This document shows positions 63,561 through 64,000 of a stretch of DNA of 64,000 nt, in pieces (position 1 is the stretch's first letter; each line of letters opens with the position of its first letter). Below the pieces are notes generated by a model. It was not told the origin of the DNA and did not search any database. It worked only from the letters and a program-made list of their open reading frames with translations. Both the position numbers and the translations under genes were made by a program. The stretch comes from Cryptomeria japonica (taxonomy: Eukaryota; Streptophyta; Pinopsida; Cupressales; Cupressaceae), in the NCBI RefSeq assembly GCF_030272615.1, contig NC_081405.1:157311454-157375453 (forward strand), written 5' to 3'.

Positions 63561-64000
63561 GGTTCACTTAGCATTATATCCATCACGTTAAGAGGAATTG
63601 CACTATCTCTAGAATGGCAGAAAAGCTTGTCGTTGTATACGGTGCCTTATATCTCATTTGATCTTAAGACAATTAAATACAAAGAGATCCCACTCAGTAG
63701 TTTAAAGAGCCCAAGAAGCTACAGCATGTTGGCAAGGACCAGGATGTGCAGCTAGGATTGGTTGGTGTTCAATTGTAGGAGCCAGTTGAGTCTGGTGGTT
63801 CTATTGATAAAGAGTGATTTCAGAGTTTTTTATTAAATGATGATGCAAATTTTAGAGCTTGTTGCTCAATCCAGCAATGCACATCTTATCTTTTCATTTT
63901 TTCATTTTTTCATTTTGATGTTTGTCTGATGTGATCTTCAGCTTGTTAGTACATTGTAACTTAAATAATTAAATTGATAGAAATAAAATTTAAAAGTCAT
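63561..64000. other. Right edge, no gene seen
   Basis: No domain is recognised. A short open frame to 63755 probably continues the decayed hAT 3' sequence. Confidence 0.4.

Overview
The window is nuclear DNA of a seed plant with a large, repeat-swollen genome, most likely a gymnosperm. That placement is inference: it rests on nested LTR elements, a 3 kb intron, heavily decayed transposon genes and one plant-type host gene. About nine tenths of the sequence is transposon-derived, simple-sequence or unassigned AT-rich DNA.

Layout. 1-6.7 kb: two divergent, roughly 710-codon retroelement-type reading frames separated by a 0.97 kb spacer holding four palindromic GAACC/GGTTC repeats; the right-hand frame is followed by a Copia-type polypurine tract and a putative 3' LTR. 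6.97-18.29 kb: a large gag-only LTR element with both LTRs recognisable; its 5' LTR is split by a 2.48 kb nested LTR element whose 5-bp target duplication and empty site can both be read here. 18.7-24.0 kb (minus): a decayed multi-exon gene with DDE/RNase H-like motifs whose large intron holds a palindromic repeat array. 25.1-25.9 kb: a mixed microsatellite block. 26.5-33.6 kb (minus): a complete but dead Copia element (LTRs, primer-binding site, gag-protease-integrase-RT-RNase H, polypurine tract, target duplication) inserted into an older open reading frame that continues at 33.59-34.04 kb. 34.3-37.7 kb: AT-rich and GCGAGCTNGCGA-type minisatellites. 40.5-43.8 kb (minus): a broken coiled-coil retroelement protein with GCGAGCTNGCGA arrays on both sides. 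46.2-48.8 kb (minus): a decayed hAT transposase of the TTF zinc-finger (ZNF862-like) type. 51.7-58.2 kb (plus): the only apparently intact host gene, three coding exons giving a predicted 1007-residue membrane/zinc-ribbon/coiled-coil protein. 59.1-60.3 kb: a pogo/Tigger-type transposase remnant. 60.75-60.97 kb: a tRNA-derived SINE with a 14-bp target duplication. 62.2-63.6 kb: a second hAT (DUF659-type) remnant.

How the parts relate. Apart from the 51.7-58.2 kb gene nothing looks functional. The dominant process is insertion followed by decay, and many nonsense codons fall where related proteins have Gln or Arg, as expected from C-to-T deamination of methylated DNA. The most unusual items are the repeat-spacer palindrome array between the two divergent frames, those two frames carrying only UAA/UAG nonsense and no frameshift, the paired GCGAGCTNGCGA arrays, the cryptic multi-exon DDE-like gene, and the older reading frame disrupted by the Copia element.
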